64,000 nucleotides of DNA, from contig JAQBPO010000012.1 in the NCBI GenBank assembly GCA_028287465.1, positions 1-64,000 on the forward strand, given 5' to 3'. The notes under the pieces were generated by a model. The model was given only the letters and a program-made list of their open reading frames with translations. It had not been told where the DNA came from and made no database searches. Source of the DNA: Fibrobacterota bacterium (GTDB lineage: Bacteria; Fibrobacterota; Fibrobacteria; UBA11236). Shown piece after piece: positions 35,951-44,086 of this stretch; position 1 is the stretch's first letter, and every line of letters begins with the position of its first letter. The position numbers and the translations under genes were made by a program.

Positions 35951-36094
35951 TTAGTGGAAAAGCTCTTTGAACATGGCCCATCCCGAGGCCGAGATGGGCT
36001 TGGTTCCCAAGGAGGACGTTAGGGTCTTGCTGAATACGTTCCCGAGACCCGCCAAGGCGAAGCTGATCAGGGTCAGTATGATAAGCTTTTTCAT
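35951..36094 (-). CDS. 47-residue secreted or membrane microprotein
   Basis: This short frame encodes a Lys-Lys start, a hydrophobic stretch (LIILTLISFALAGLGNVF) and a 25-residue polar tail ending in GWAMFKELFH. The ATG has AGGA 4 nt upstream. It fits a signal peptide with a tiny mature part or a single-span membrane protein. I do not recognise it. It stands alone between the response regulator and foldase genes, on the same strand as both. Its small size makes chance possible, but the site, the start and the signal-like composition agree. Confidence 0.6.
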   Translation of the reverse strand: MKKLIILTLISFALAGLGNVFSKTLTSSLGTKPISASGWAMFKELFH

Positions 36095-36231
36095 CGTTTC
36101 CTAAGATACCAAGTTACCAGGGCCGGGCAAGCATGGCATGCCCCTTTTTCCGTATTCCCATTGTATACGGGGCCTTCTCCGCCCCGGACGCCCCGGAAAA
36201 ATAAGGGTAAAGCAGGCCCTCGCCCCCAGGA

Positions 36232-36253
36232 CCGGTCCGGATTACCGGACCGG
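36232..36253 (-). terminator. Strong hairpin after the PpiD-like gene, no T tract
   Basis: CCGGTCCGG and CCGGACCGG form a 9-bp perfect stem around a 4-nt loop, 11 bp after the stop codon. No T run follows directly, so the terminator call is tentative. Confidence 0.45.
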
Positions 36254-36264
36254 CGCCAATTTCC

Positions 36265-38121
36265 CTAATTTCGGAAGACCAAATCCATCGTATTCTCGAC
36301 CTTCGCCGATTTCGGCAGATTGGTCACGAAATCCTGGTAGATACCTGAAACCGCATACGGATCGGCCTGCATCAGTTGGGCTTGAACTTTGTTCGCCAGT
36401 TCCGTTCCGGGCACGGGCACCTTCTCGGTGACCTTGGCCAGGACCGCGCCGATATCGGTGGTGAGGACCGGACCCCATGAGCCGACGGGTTGGTTGAAGA
36501 CCTGGAACAGGACCGGGCTGGAATACCCGAATCCCGAAAGCCAATTGTCGGCGGAGATAGGACCGGCGGCGGTGCTGTCGAGAACGGCTTTGCCGATATG
36601 CGGAGGCAGGGCGCCTTCGGGCGCGGCGGCGATCGCGGATTTCTGCGCTTCAAGTTCCTTCTTGGCCAGGTTCAGTTTCTCTTCCTTCGCCAGGTCGGCC
36701 GCGATCTGGGGCTTTGCCCGTTCGAAATTGCGGCCCTTGTCGAATTTGGCTTCGCGCTCGAAGAGGTAGATGCCGTCATCGGACTGCAAGGCTTCCGAAA
36801 TCTCTTCCTTCGCTTCGAACTTGCTGAAGGCGAACGAGTTCGCGCCTTGGACGTATCCGCCGCCGAGAGGGGAGAGGTTGCTCTTCTCGAAGATCGGGGT
36901 CTTCTCGAGGGTGATGTTGAACTCCTTCGCGGCCTTCTCCAGGCCGTCCTTCTGGGCCGAGGCCCGGATCTTCTCGGCCTGTCCCATCAGGCTATCGATG
37001 GTTTCGGTCCCGGGAGTCACCTTGAGCAGGATATGGCTGACCTCGACCTTTTCCGTGCTGTCCACCTTCTTTCGATCATGCAGCAGGATGATGTGGTAGC
37101 CGAACTGGCTCAGCACCGGATCCGAGATCTCTCCGGGCTTCAGGGCGAATGCGGCGTTCGCGAAGGCGGGATCGAGGCCTTCGCGTCCGCGCAGGCCTTC
37201 CAGCTTGCCGCCTTTTTCCGCGCTGCCGGGGTCGTTGGAGTAATCCTTGGCGAGGTCGGCGAACTTCTCGCCGTTGGCGACGCGTTCCTTCAGCTCCTTG
37301 GCGAACTCGGCCATCAGGGCGCTGTCCGTACGGGAGGGGCGCAAGGGCAGGCGCACGTAGGCGAGGCGGGCGGCCTCGTCATGGAAGTAGAAGCTGTCCG
37401 GATGCGCTTCGTAGTAGGCCTTCAGGTCCGCATCCTTGAATTTGTCCGGGCTCACGGAAAAGGAATCGGCGGGCACATGGTAGAATTTCACGCGCGCCTT
37501 GTTTTCCCGCATCGAGACGGTGAACGCCTCCTCCAGGGGGGTGCGATGGATCTGGGACTTCATGATCTGCTGCAGTTGCACCTGGGGGATCACCGAGGTC
37601 TTCAACTGCTGCTCGAGCTCCTGCATGGAATAGCGATCGTAGATGGAATCCTGCGCCAACCAGTTCTCGAAGCGGGCTTGATCGATTGAGGAGTCCGCCA
37701 GGAAGGGAGGCATTTCCTCATAGCCTTTGTAGCGGGCTATATGTCCCGCGACTTCCTGGGGATGCTTGACCACGTAGTCCATCATCTCTTCCCGGGACGC
37801 GTGCAACTGGTAGCCGTCGAAAATCTTCTGCATCAGCACCGACTGTACCTTGAAATTGAACAAGCCTTCGCGGATTTGCGCGAGCTGCAGGCCTTCGGGG
37901 GCCTTGCCGTTCTGGGCTTCCTGGCCGCGGAGGTAATTCTTGAGTTCGCTCTGGAAGCGGTCGGTCGGGATTTCCTCGCCATTGACCTTTCCCACGATGT
38001 TGTGATGGCGATCGGAGCGGTAGCTGCCGGCTCGATCCATCATGACCAAGCCCCCGAGTATGAACAACCCGAAGATACCGATCACCCACTTGGCCTGTTT
38101 CTTCATCCATTCCAATGTCAT
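36265..38121 (-). CDS. PpiD/SurA-like membrane-anchored peptidyl-prolyl isomerase
   Basis: The 618-residue protein has one N-terminal membrane span (WVIGIFGLFILGGLVMM, about 12-28), a SurA-N-type chaperone domain starting at HNIVGKVNGEEI, then a parvulin rotamase domain (about 320-400) with LKERVANGEKFADLAKDYSN, DPGSAEKGGKLEGL and ISDPVLSQFGYHIILLHDRK. A second, less conserved parvulin-like segment and a long helical C-terminus follow. The layout is that of PpiD, a periplasmic foldase at the Sec translocon. I start at ATG 38121 rather than 38214 because the membrane span then lies at the usual place. It is divergent to nadB. Confidence 0.88.
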   Translation of the reverse strand: MTLEWMKKQAKWVIGIFGLFILGGLVMMDRAGSYRSDRHHNIVGKVNGEEIPTDRFQSELKNYLRGQEAQNGKAPEGLQLAQIREGLFNFKVQSVLMQKIFDGYQLHASREEMMDYVVKHPQEVAGHIARYKGYEEMPPFLADSSIDQARFENWLAQDSIYDRYSMQELEQQLKTSVIPQVQLQQIMKSQIHRTPLEEAFTVSMRENKARVKFYHVPADSFSVSPDKFKDADLKAYYEAHPDSFYFHDEAARLAYVRLPLRPSRTDSALMAEFAKELKERVANGEKFADLAKDYSNDPGSAEKGGKLEGLRGREGLDPAFANAAFALKPGEISDPVLSQFGYHIILLHDRKKVDSTEKVEVSHILLKVTPGTETIDSLMGQAEKIRASAQKDGLEKAAKEFNITLEKTPIFEKSNLSPLGGGYVQGANSFAFSKFEAKEEISEALQSDDGIYLFEREAKFDKGRNFERAKPQIAADLAKEEKLNLAKKELEAQKSAIAAAPEGALPPHIGKAVLDSTAAGPISADNWLSGFGYSSPVLFQVFNQPVGSWGPVLTTDIGAVLAKVTEKVPVPGTELANKVQAQLMQADPYAVSGIYQDFVTNLPKSAKVENTMDLVFRN

Positions 38122-38237
38122 AGCGGAAATGCTCCAATCCTGAGACGGCCGGAAATCGGCCCAATGGGTAAATTTATATATTTGGCCGAATCCGGTCGAG
38201 TTTTCGACCGTCATGGTCCAGCGCGGGCGGAGATCCG

Positions 38238-39875
38238 ATGGCGGAATATGATTTCATCGTGGTCGGGTCCGGAATCGCGGGACTCTCCTTCGCCCTGAAG
38301 GCGGCCTCCCATGGCAAGGTCCTGGTCCTGACTAAGAAACTCAGCTGGTCCGGTTCCACCAATCTGGCCCAGGGGGGCATCGCCTCCGTAATGGACCCCA
38401 CCGATTCCGTGGAACGCCATGCCCAGGACACCCTGGTCGCCGGCGCAGGCCTCTGCCGGGAAGACCGGGTCCGTATCCTGGTCAACCGGGGGCCCCAGGC
38501 CATCCGGGACCTGGTCGACTGGGGCGTCCGGTTCACCATGGCCTCCGGCAAGAACGGTTCCGGGTCCAAAGGACGCGGCAAAAAGCCGCCTGCCCCGTTC
38601 CATCTGGCCAGGGAAGGCGGTCATTCCAGCTCCCGGATCGTCCATGCCGACGATTTGACCGGGCATGAAATCCAGCGCGCCCTCATCGAGGCCGCCGCCG
38701 GGCACGGGAATATCACCATCCTGGAAAACTACCTGGCCATCGATCTGGTGACGCGGAAGCATCTGCGAAAGGGCGAACGGGAGGGCGGACCCCGGCGATG
38801 CTACGGCCTGTACGCCCTGGACGTGAAAGGGGACAAGATCGACCTGTTCCTGGGCGCGGCAACCGTTCTGTGCACGGGCGGGGTCGGCCAGATCTACGCC
38901 CATTCGACCAATGATCTGGTCTCGACCGGGGACGGTATCGCCATGGCCTTCCGCGCCGGCGCCGCGGTGGAGGACATGGAGTTCATGCAGTTCCATCCCA
39001 CCGCCCTCTACAATCCCGGCCATCCCACCTACCTGATCTCCGAGGCCATGCGCGGCCATGGAGGCGTGCTCCGCAACCACCGTGGCGAGGCTTTCATGGA
39101 CAAGGTCCACCCCCTCAAGTCCCTCGCCCCACGCGATATCGTAGCACGGGCGATCGACGCGGAGATGAAGCGCACGGGGCAGCCCTGCATGTACCTGGAC
39201 GTCACCAAGACGGACAAGACCGATCTTCTGCGCCATTTCCCGAACATCTATAAGCATTGCAAGGAAATGGGCCTGGACATTTCGGAGCAATGGATCCCCG
39301 TGGTCCCGGCCGCCCATTTCATGTGCGGCGGGGTGAAGGTGGACGTCAATTCCGCCGCCGAACTGGCCGGCCTTTACGCAGTCGGGGAGACGGCCTGCAC
39401 CGGAGTGCATGGCGCCAACCGCCTGGCCAGCAATTCCCTCCTGGAAGGGGTGGTGTTCGCGGAGCGCGCCTTGGCCCACATCGTGGCGAATCCCTCTCCC
39501 AAGCCCTCCCGCAAGCGGTTCAAGACCTGGAACAGCCTGGCCCTCAAGCCCGCGCCGGAAACCATCATCTACTCGCATTCGCTGGAAACCATCAAATCCA
39601 CCATGTGGCACTACGTCGGGATAGTGCGGAGCGATTTCCGCCTGGCCCGCGCGGAAGAGTTCATCCGCGTCATCAGCCGGCAGATCCACAAGGATTATTG
39701 GTCCTTTTCGATGGTACCCGATCTGATCGAACTCAGGAATCTGACCTTGTGCGCCGAGCTTATCATCCAGAGCGCCCGCAAACGCAAGGAATCGCGCGGT
39801 CTCCACTATAACCTGGACCACCCCAAGACTTCCGCCAAGGCGAAGCATACGACATTGAGACTGAAGCCCGAGTAG
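38238..39875 (+). CDS. nadB: L-aspartate oxidase
   Basis: The 545-residue flavoenzyme oxidises L-aspartate to iminoaspartate, the first step of de novo NAD synthesis. Visible are the FAD-binding VVGSGIAGLSFALKA, the SGSTNLAQGGIASVM block, HAQDTLVAGAGLC, RIVHADDLTGHEIQ, HPTALYN, and AVGETACTGVHGANRLASNSLLEG. The N-terminal dinucleotide fold, the capping domain and the C-terminal helical domain are all complete. nadA and nadC are not in the window. AGATCC-type spacing with GGCGGAG precedes the ATG. It may be co-transcribed with the VWA gene 6 bp downstream. Confidence 0.95.
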   Translation: MAEYDFIVVGSGIAGLSFALKAASHGKVLVLTKKLSWSGSTNLAQGGIASVMDPTDSVERHAQDTLVAGAGLCREDRVRILVNRGPQAIRDLVDWGVRFTMASGKNGSGSKGRGKKPPAPFHLAREGGHSSSRIVHADDLTGHEIQRALIEAAAGHGNITILENYLAIDLVTRKHLRKGEREGGPRRCYGLYALDVKGDKIDLFLGAATVLCTGGVGQIYAHSTNDLVSTGDGIAMAFRAGAAVEDMEFMQFHPTALYNPGHPTYLISEAMRGHGGVLRNHRGEAFMDKVHPLKSLAPRDIVARAIDAEMKRTGQPCMYLDVTKTDKTDLLRHFPNIYKHCKEMGLDISEQWIPVVPAAHFMCGGVKVDVNSAAELAGLYAVGETACTGVHGANRLASNSLLEGVVFAERALAHIVANPSPKPSRKRFKTWNSLALKPAPETIIYSHSLETIKSTMWHYVGIVRSDFRLARAEEFIRVISRQIHKDYWSFSMVPDLIELRNLTLCAELIIQSARKRKESRGLHYNLDHPKTSAKAKHTTLRLKPE

Positions 39876-39881
39876 CAGGCG

Positions 39882-41996
39882 ATGTACTCCCTCCATCTCA
39901 CCGGCTCTCCCTGGTTCCTGCTCCTCATCCCTCCCGGGCTCTGGATCCTATGGCGACAGTACCTGGACGGATCCGCGGCCGGAGGTTCGACCGCTTCCCG
40001 GTTCCCGCGCACCGGCCGTATCCTCTTCGCCCTCCAGGCCGCGGCCATGACCATGCTGGCCGTATCCCTTACCGCTCCGGAGCTCCGGAGGCACCGGGTG
40101 GAATTCCACAACCCGGCCATCCTGATCCTCCGGGACCAGAGCGCCAGCTTCCGCGCGGGGGCGTACCTGGGTCTCGGCGGATCGTACCGGGAATTCGAAA
40201 AACGCCTGGTTGAAGGATACCGGGCCCGCAAATTCGACGTGCGCGTCGCGGACTTCGCGGAATCCGCCTGGCCCGTTTCCGGTTTCCCGCGCATGGGCCG
40301 CCAGGAGGCCAGGGACCCCGGCGGCGCTGAAGAACCGCATCTGACGAGTCTCGCGGCCTTGGCCGACTTCGTGGATTCGGCAGCGGTGCCCAACCTGCAG
40401 GCAGCATTCCTTTTTTCCGATGGGCGGGCCAACCTGGATTCCGGCCGCTCCAGCCGGACCTGGCGCATTCCGCTCTTCCCCGTGGTTTTCCGTCCGGATT
40501 CGATCGCGGAAATCCAGCCGGAGGAAGTCCGTATCTCCCTGAACCCGGATGCCCCTTCCGTCCGGACCGACCTGGAAGTCTCTTGGCGACCGGTCGGCAA
40601 GGCCGGTGAAGGCCCTTCCCTGAAGCTCCTTCAAGGCGGAAAGACCCTGCTGACGCGCAAACTTCCGGCCGCGGCTTCGCCTGACGCGGGCGTGTTCCGC
40701 TTTCCGTGGATCCCGGAAAAGCCTTTCCAGGAAGGCCGCATGCCGGTCCTGGCCGTGGTAACGCCTTCCGATAAGGGCGCCGACTTCAATCCTTATAACG
40801 ATACCCTGGGGGTATCCTTTCCCCAGGGCCGCGCCGAACGGGTCGTGCACGTATTCCGGCCCGTGCGCAGCCTGGACGAGAAGGGCATGCTGGCGGGCCT
40901 GCAATCATGGGAGGGAACCAGGGTCTCCTTCTTCGGGATCGAGGATATCGGCCGCTTGGCCCTGTCCACGAAGGATCAGGTCTGGGTGGAAGCGGGGTCA
41001 GCGGGTCCCGGGCGCCTCCAGTCATGGCTGGGGACGATTCCCGCCAAGGTCGTGGTCTACTCCCGTATCGAACCGGGGCGTACCCCGCAGGTTACCGAAT
41101 CGGGCAAGGCGGTCTGGCGGACCTTTTCCCCGGTTGCCGAAATCAAGCCCGTCCGGGCGGCCGCGGAAGCATTCCCGGACGAGGTGGTGCGCCTGAAAAG
41201 CCTCGCTGATGCGTCCCTGGACGCGCCAGAATGGGGCGGGGAGACCCTGGTCGAGATTCGCGAAGGCGCCAAACGCGGGATGCTGATGGGGCGCATCCCC
41301 CTTGGTACGGGAAAACGGGCCTTCTTTTTCTGCCTGCCCGCCGTTTGGGGGCCGCTTTTCGATCCCCAGGGGGATTTCGCCACGCGCGAGAATATCGCCG
41401 CATACGTCAGGGCCGCGCAAAGGCTGGCCGCGGTGGAAGAAGGCGCCGTGAGCGCTTCCCGTCCGGCGCGCGCCTACCACCTGGTCCCCTTCGACGTCGG
41501 GATCCGCCTTCCGGAAAAACGGGAGGCGGAGGCGGGGAAATCCCATGCAGGCCCCCTGGTATTCTCGATCTCGGGAGGGGGATTCTCGCGGGAATGGCCG
41601 CGCCCGGAGGGGAACGGGGCAGGGGAGTTCCTGGTGAAGGGCATCGCCGTTCCCAAAGGCGATTACCGCATGGAACTCCGCGCAGGGACGCAAATCCTAT
41701 GGAGCGATTCCTTGCCGGTCGCTCCCAAGGCGGCGCTGGAATTGGCGCGGATAGGCTTCGATCGCGCGATCCTGGGGGACGCGGCATCCCGCTCGGGTGG
41801 GCGCGTCCTGGAGCCGGAGTTGGAGGGGCATGCGCCGGGCGGGGTAACATCTATGTTACCTACGCTGCCAGGAGCCCAGATCCGCATGGAGAAGACCTCG
41901 GCCATCCACCTTTACAATACCCTCGCCCAATGCCTCTTCATCCTCGCCTTGCTCTCCCTCTCCTGGTTCCTCAGGAAGAAGTGGGACATAGACTGA
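39882..41996 (+). CDS. Membrane protein with VWA-like domain (BatA-type layout)
   Basis: The 704-residue protein has two N-terminal membrane spans (about 10-25 and 46-62), a von Willebrand A-like segment directly after them with the metal-site motif DQSAS (D85, the DxSxS pattern), a long beta-rich extracytoplasmic part, and a final membrane span (about 683-700) with a basic tail. This layout is seen in BatA/BatB-like and related aerotolerance-type membrane proteins, but no MoxR ATPase partner is adjacent, so the function is left open. It begins 6 bp after nadB and ends 259 bp before mraZ. Confidence 0.78.
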   Translation: MYSLHLTGSPWFLLLIPPGLWILWRQYLDGSAAGGSTASRFPRTGRILFALQAAAMTMLAVSLTAPELRRHRVEFHNPAILILRDQSASFRAGAYLGLGGSYREFEKRLVEGYRARKFDVRVADFAESAWPVSGFPRMGRQEARDPGGAEEPHLTSLAALADFVDSAAVPNLQAAFLFSDGRANLDSGRSSRTWRIPLFPVVFRPDSIAEIQPEEVRISLNPDAPSVRTDLEVSWRPVGKAGEGPSLKLLQGGKTLLTRKLPAAASPDAGVFRFPWIPEKPFQEGRMPVLAVVTPSDKGADFNPYNDTLGVSFPQGRAERVVHVFRPVRSLDEKGMLAGLQSWEGTRVSFFGIEDIGRLALSTKDQVWVEAGSAGPGRLQSWLGTIPAKVVVYSRIEPGRTPQVTESGKAVWRTFSPVAEIKPVRAAAEAFPDEVVRLKSLADASLDAPEWGGETLVEIREGAKRGMLMGRIPLGTGKRAFFFCLPAVWGPLFDPQGDFATRENIAAYVRAAQRLAAVEEGAVSASRPARAYHLVPFDVGIRLPEKREAEAGKSHAGPLVFSISGGGFSREWPRPEGNGAGEFLVKGIAVPKGDYRMELRAGTQILWSDSLPVAPKAALELARIGFDRAILGDAASRSGGRVLEPELEGHAPGGVTSMLPTLPGAQIRMEKTSAIHLYNTLAQCLFILALLSLSWFLRKKWDID

Positions 41997-42255
41997 GCTG
42001 CCCAGACGGGCATTACTAGTCGGAGCGCTTTCCGGTTTTGCCTCTTCGCCCGGATCCGGGACTTTTCCTCCCCCAGAGGTTAAGTCCATGATTTCACTTC
42101 CCTTATCTTTTCGGGTACCTTAGTTACACCCCCCGACCTGCGTTTCGACTCGGCCAATACAGCTTTTTGAGGCGTATAGGGAAAATTTATTTTCGGGACC
42201 TTTTTTTGCAATTTGTAGGGTAATTATGGTAGATTTTGGGTAAAATTGGTTAACA
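41997..42255 (+). other. Leader and promoter region of the dcw cluster
   Basis: The AT content rises sharply here, from about 42160 onward. It contains the probable mraZ promoter and the MraZ-type operator described separately. The first 150 bp carry no recognisable gene or hairpin. Confidence 0.5.
42206..42255 (+). promoter_or_regulatory. mraZ promoter with four-repeat MraZ-type operator
   Basis: Four direct repeats start at 42218, 42228, 42238 and 42248, exactly 10 bp apart. Each begins with GG (for example GGGTAATTAT and GGGTAAAATT), and three of the four follow a T. MraZ is known to bind direct TGGGN repeats with 10-bp spacing just upstream of its own gene. TTGCAA (42206) and TAGATT (42230) with an 18-bp spacer could be the promoter; the repeats would cover its -10 box, which fits autorepression. 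Confidence 0.72.
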
Positions 42256-42717
42256 ATGGCTGACGCAAAGAACACCATCAAATTAGAGTCCTTCATCGGG
42301 AAGGCCACGGTCGCGATCGACGCGACGGGCCGCACCAATTTCCCGAAGGACTTCCGCAAGATCCTGAAGGACGAGGCGGGCGGACAGGTGATCGTCACCA
42401 TCGCGGAAGGCAAGACCCTGGCTCTCTATCCGGTCTACGAATGGAACAACTACATCCAGTATCTCGAGAGCCTGGGCCGCGGAACCGACGTTTCCAAATT
42501 CCGCACCCGCATCACCTCCATGGCCAAGCTTTCGGTCCTGGACGGTCAGAACCGGATTTCCCTCAGCGCTGAACTCATGGCCTATGCCGGTATCGGCGGC
42601 GAAGTGACCTTCGTCGGCGACGGCAAGCGCGTCCGCCTGTGGGCTCCCGAGAAGTACTCGCAGCAAATCGAAGTGATCTCGCCGGATGAAGAGAAGCAAT
42701 TCGAGAACTGGTTCTGA
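42256..42717 (+). CDS. mraZ: MraZ, transcriptional regulator of the dcw cluster
   Basis: The 153-residue protein is of usual MraZ length and carries two SpoVT/AbrB-like half-domains. The first has IGKATVAIDATGRTNFPKDFR, the second LSVLDGQNRISLSAELMAYAG with GEVTFVGDGKRVRLW. MraZ forms ring-shaped oligomers that bind repeats upstream of its own operon and repress it. It is the first gene of the cluster. Its stop overlaps the rsmH start by one base (TGATG). Confidence 0.95.
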   Translation: MADAKNTIKLESFIGKATVAIDATGRTNFPKDFRKILKDEAGGQVIVTIAEGKTLALYPVYEWNNYIQYLESLGRGTDVSKFRTRITSMAKLSVLDGQNRISLSAELMAYAGIGGEVTFVGDGKRVRLWAPEKYSQQIEVISPDEEKQFENWF

Positions 42718-43679
42718 TGGGCCGGTCCGATGCGCGTCCACGCAACCCGTCGAATCAAGGGCATGGATACCACCTGCCGGTCATGGCGGATGAAATCGCT
42801 GAACTCATGGTGGTTGACCCGGACGGCCGGTATCTGGACGCCACCCTCGGAGGCGGCGGCCATGCCGGACGGATCCTGGAGAAGTTGAGCCCCAAGGGCG
42901 GGCTGATCGGGTTGGACAGGGACATGGAAGCGGTAGAACGGAATAAACTGGCCTTCGAGAACGAGCCTCGCATGCGCGTGGAACGGGCGGAATTCTCCCG
43001 CCTGGCGGAATTCTGCCCTCCGGGAAGCCTTTCCGGCGCCTTGTTCGACCTGGGCGTAAGCTCTCGCCAATTGGACGCGAAGGAACGCGGTTTCTCCTTC
43101 GTCCCCGGCACGGCCCTGGACATGCGCATGGGAAGCGAAGGACCCGCCGCCTCCGACCTGATTTCCGGATGGGACGAATGGGAGCTGGCCAGCATACTGC
43201 GCCGCAATTCCGATATCGACGAAGCCAAGCGCTTGGCGCGGACCATCCTCGAAGCCGTCGAGGCGGGGGAGGAGATGACGAGCGATTTGATCCGCAAGGC
43301 CGTGGACAAGCTCCCGGGCATGCGCGATGAGAACCGCAATTCCATGCTGGCGCGCGTTTTCCAGGCCATCCGGATGGAAGTGAACGATGAGATGGGCCAG
43401 GTCCAGACCGGAATGAGGGCGGCGGTGGCGGCGCTGAAGACCGGCGGGCGGCTCTGCGTCCTCAGCTACCATTCCGTGGAGGATCGTAAGGTCAAGGAGA
43501 CCTTGGCCGAGTTCGAGAAGGATTGCATCTGCGCGCCCAACCTGCCCGTGTGCATGTGCGGCGGCAACAACCGGAGCATCCGTAAGGTCCTGCGAAAGCC
43601 GGGATTGCCCTCCGACGCGGAGAGGGAACGGAATCCCCGGGCCCGGAGCGCCAAGTTGCGGGTGGTGGAGAAGATATGA
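42717..43679 (+). CDS. rsmH: 16S rRNA (cytosine-1402 N4)-methyltransferase RsmH
   Basis: The 320-residue SAM-dependent methyltransferase modifies C1402 in the ribosomal P site. Landmarks are the N-terminal HLPVMADEIAELM, SAM-binding DATLGGGGHAGRIL, LFDLGVSSRQLD, ERGFSF, RMGSEGP, RVFQAIRMEVNDE and VLSYHSVEDRKVK. It is complete. It starts within the mraZ stop and ends in an ATGA overlap with ftsL, showing tight translational coupling. Confidence 0.96.
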   Translation: MGRSDARPRNPSNQGHGYHLPVMADEIAELMVVDPDGRYLDATLGGGGHAGRILEKLSPKGGLIGLDRDMEAVERNKLAFENEPRMRVERAEFSRLAEFCPPGSLSGALFDLGVSSRQLDAKERGFSFVPGTALDMRMGSEGPAASDLISGWDEWELASILRRNSDIDEAKRLARTILEAVEAGEEMTSDLIRKAVDKLPGMRDENRNSMLARVFQAIRMEVNDEMGQVQTGMRAAVAALKTGGRLCVLSYHSVEDRKVKETLAEFEKDCICAPNLPVCMCGGNNRSIRKVLRKPGLPSDAERERNPRARSAKLRVVEKI

Positions 43680-44086
43680 AGGGCCTGAAGCTGAGGACCA
43701 TAGTCGGCCTTTTCCTCCTGGTGCTGTGCGCCGCGGGAGTGCTGGTCGCGCATGTATGGAAGCAGAACGCCTACGTGCGCATTTCCATGGGCGCGGTCCG
43801 GCTGGCCAAGCAACGCGCCCAGCTCCGCAACGACATCGCTTTGTTGGAAGTCTCCGTAGGCGGATTGAAGAAGATTTCCCGCATCGAGGCCTTGGCCAAA
43901 GGACGCTTCGGCCTGGAATACGGGAAGGCCCCGGTCCTGGTCTACCTGGGCGGCGATGCATCCCTGGGTGATGAAGGGGGCTCGGCCCGCACGGCGCAGG
44001 CGGGGATGGCCGGCAGGCGCGAGACAAGAGGCGAAGGCAGGGGCCTGGAATCCGGAAAGGTCGCATGGCGAACAAACGGATTGTGA
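43676..44086 (+). CDS. ftsL: FtsL-like division protein
   Basis: The 136-residue bitopic protein has a short basic cytoplasmic start, a membrane span (about 10-28, TIVGLFLLVLCAAGVLVAHVW), and a helical, leucine/valine-spaced periplasmic region (LAKQRAQLRNDIALLEVSV, then SRIEALAKGRFGLEYG) typical of FtsL. About 35 residues of low-complexity, Gly/Arg-rich tail follow. FtsL bridges FtsB and FtsQ and helps activate FtsWI. Identity rests on position and layout, since FtsL proteins are poorly conserved. It overlaps rsmH by 4 bp and ftsI by 22 bp. Confidence 0.82.
   Translation: MKGLKLRTIVGLFLLVLCAAGVLVAHVWKQNAYVRISMGAVRLAKQRAQLRNDIALLEVSVGGLKKISRIEALAKGRFGLEYGKAPVLVYLGGDASLGDEGGSARTAQAGMAGRRETRGEGRGLESGKVAWRTNGL

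Noticed and set aside
35796-35981. 61-residue minus-strand frame
   Set aside because: It overlaps the end of the better supported microprotein, has no ribosome site and shows no family features.
36103-36130. Promoter (TTGCCC, 16 bp, TATCTT) for the 47-residue protein
   Set aside because: The predicted start would fall within 2-3 nt of the ATG and remove the AGGA ribosome site on which the gene call partly rests. The two lines of evidence conflict, so the promoter is not listed.
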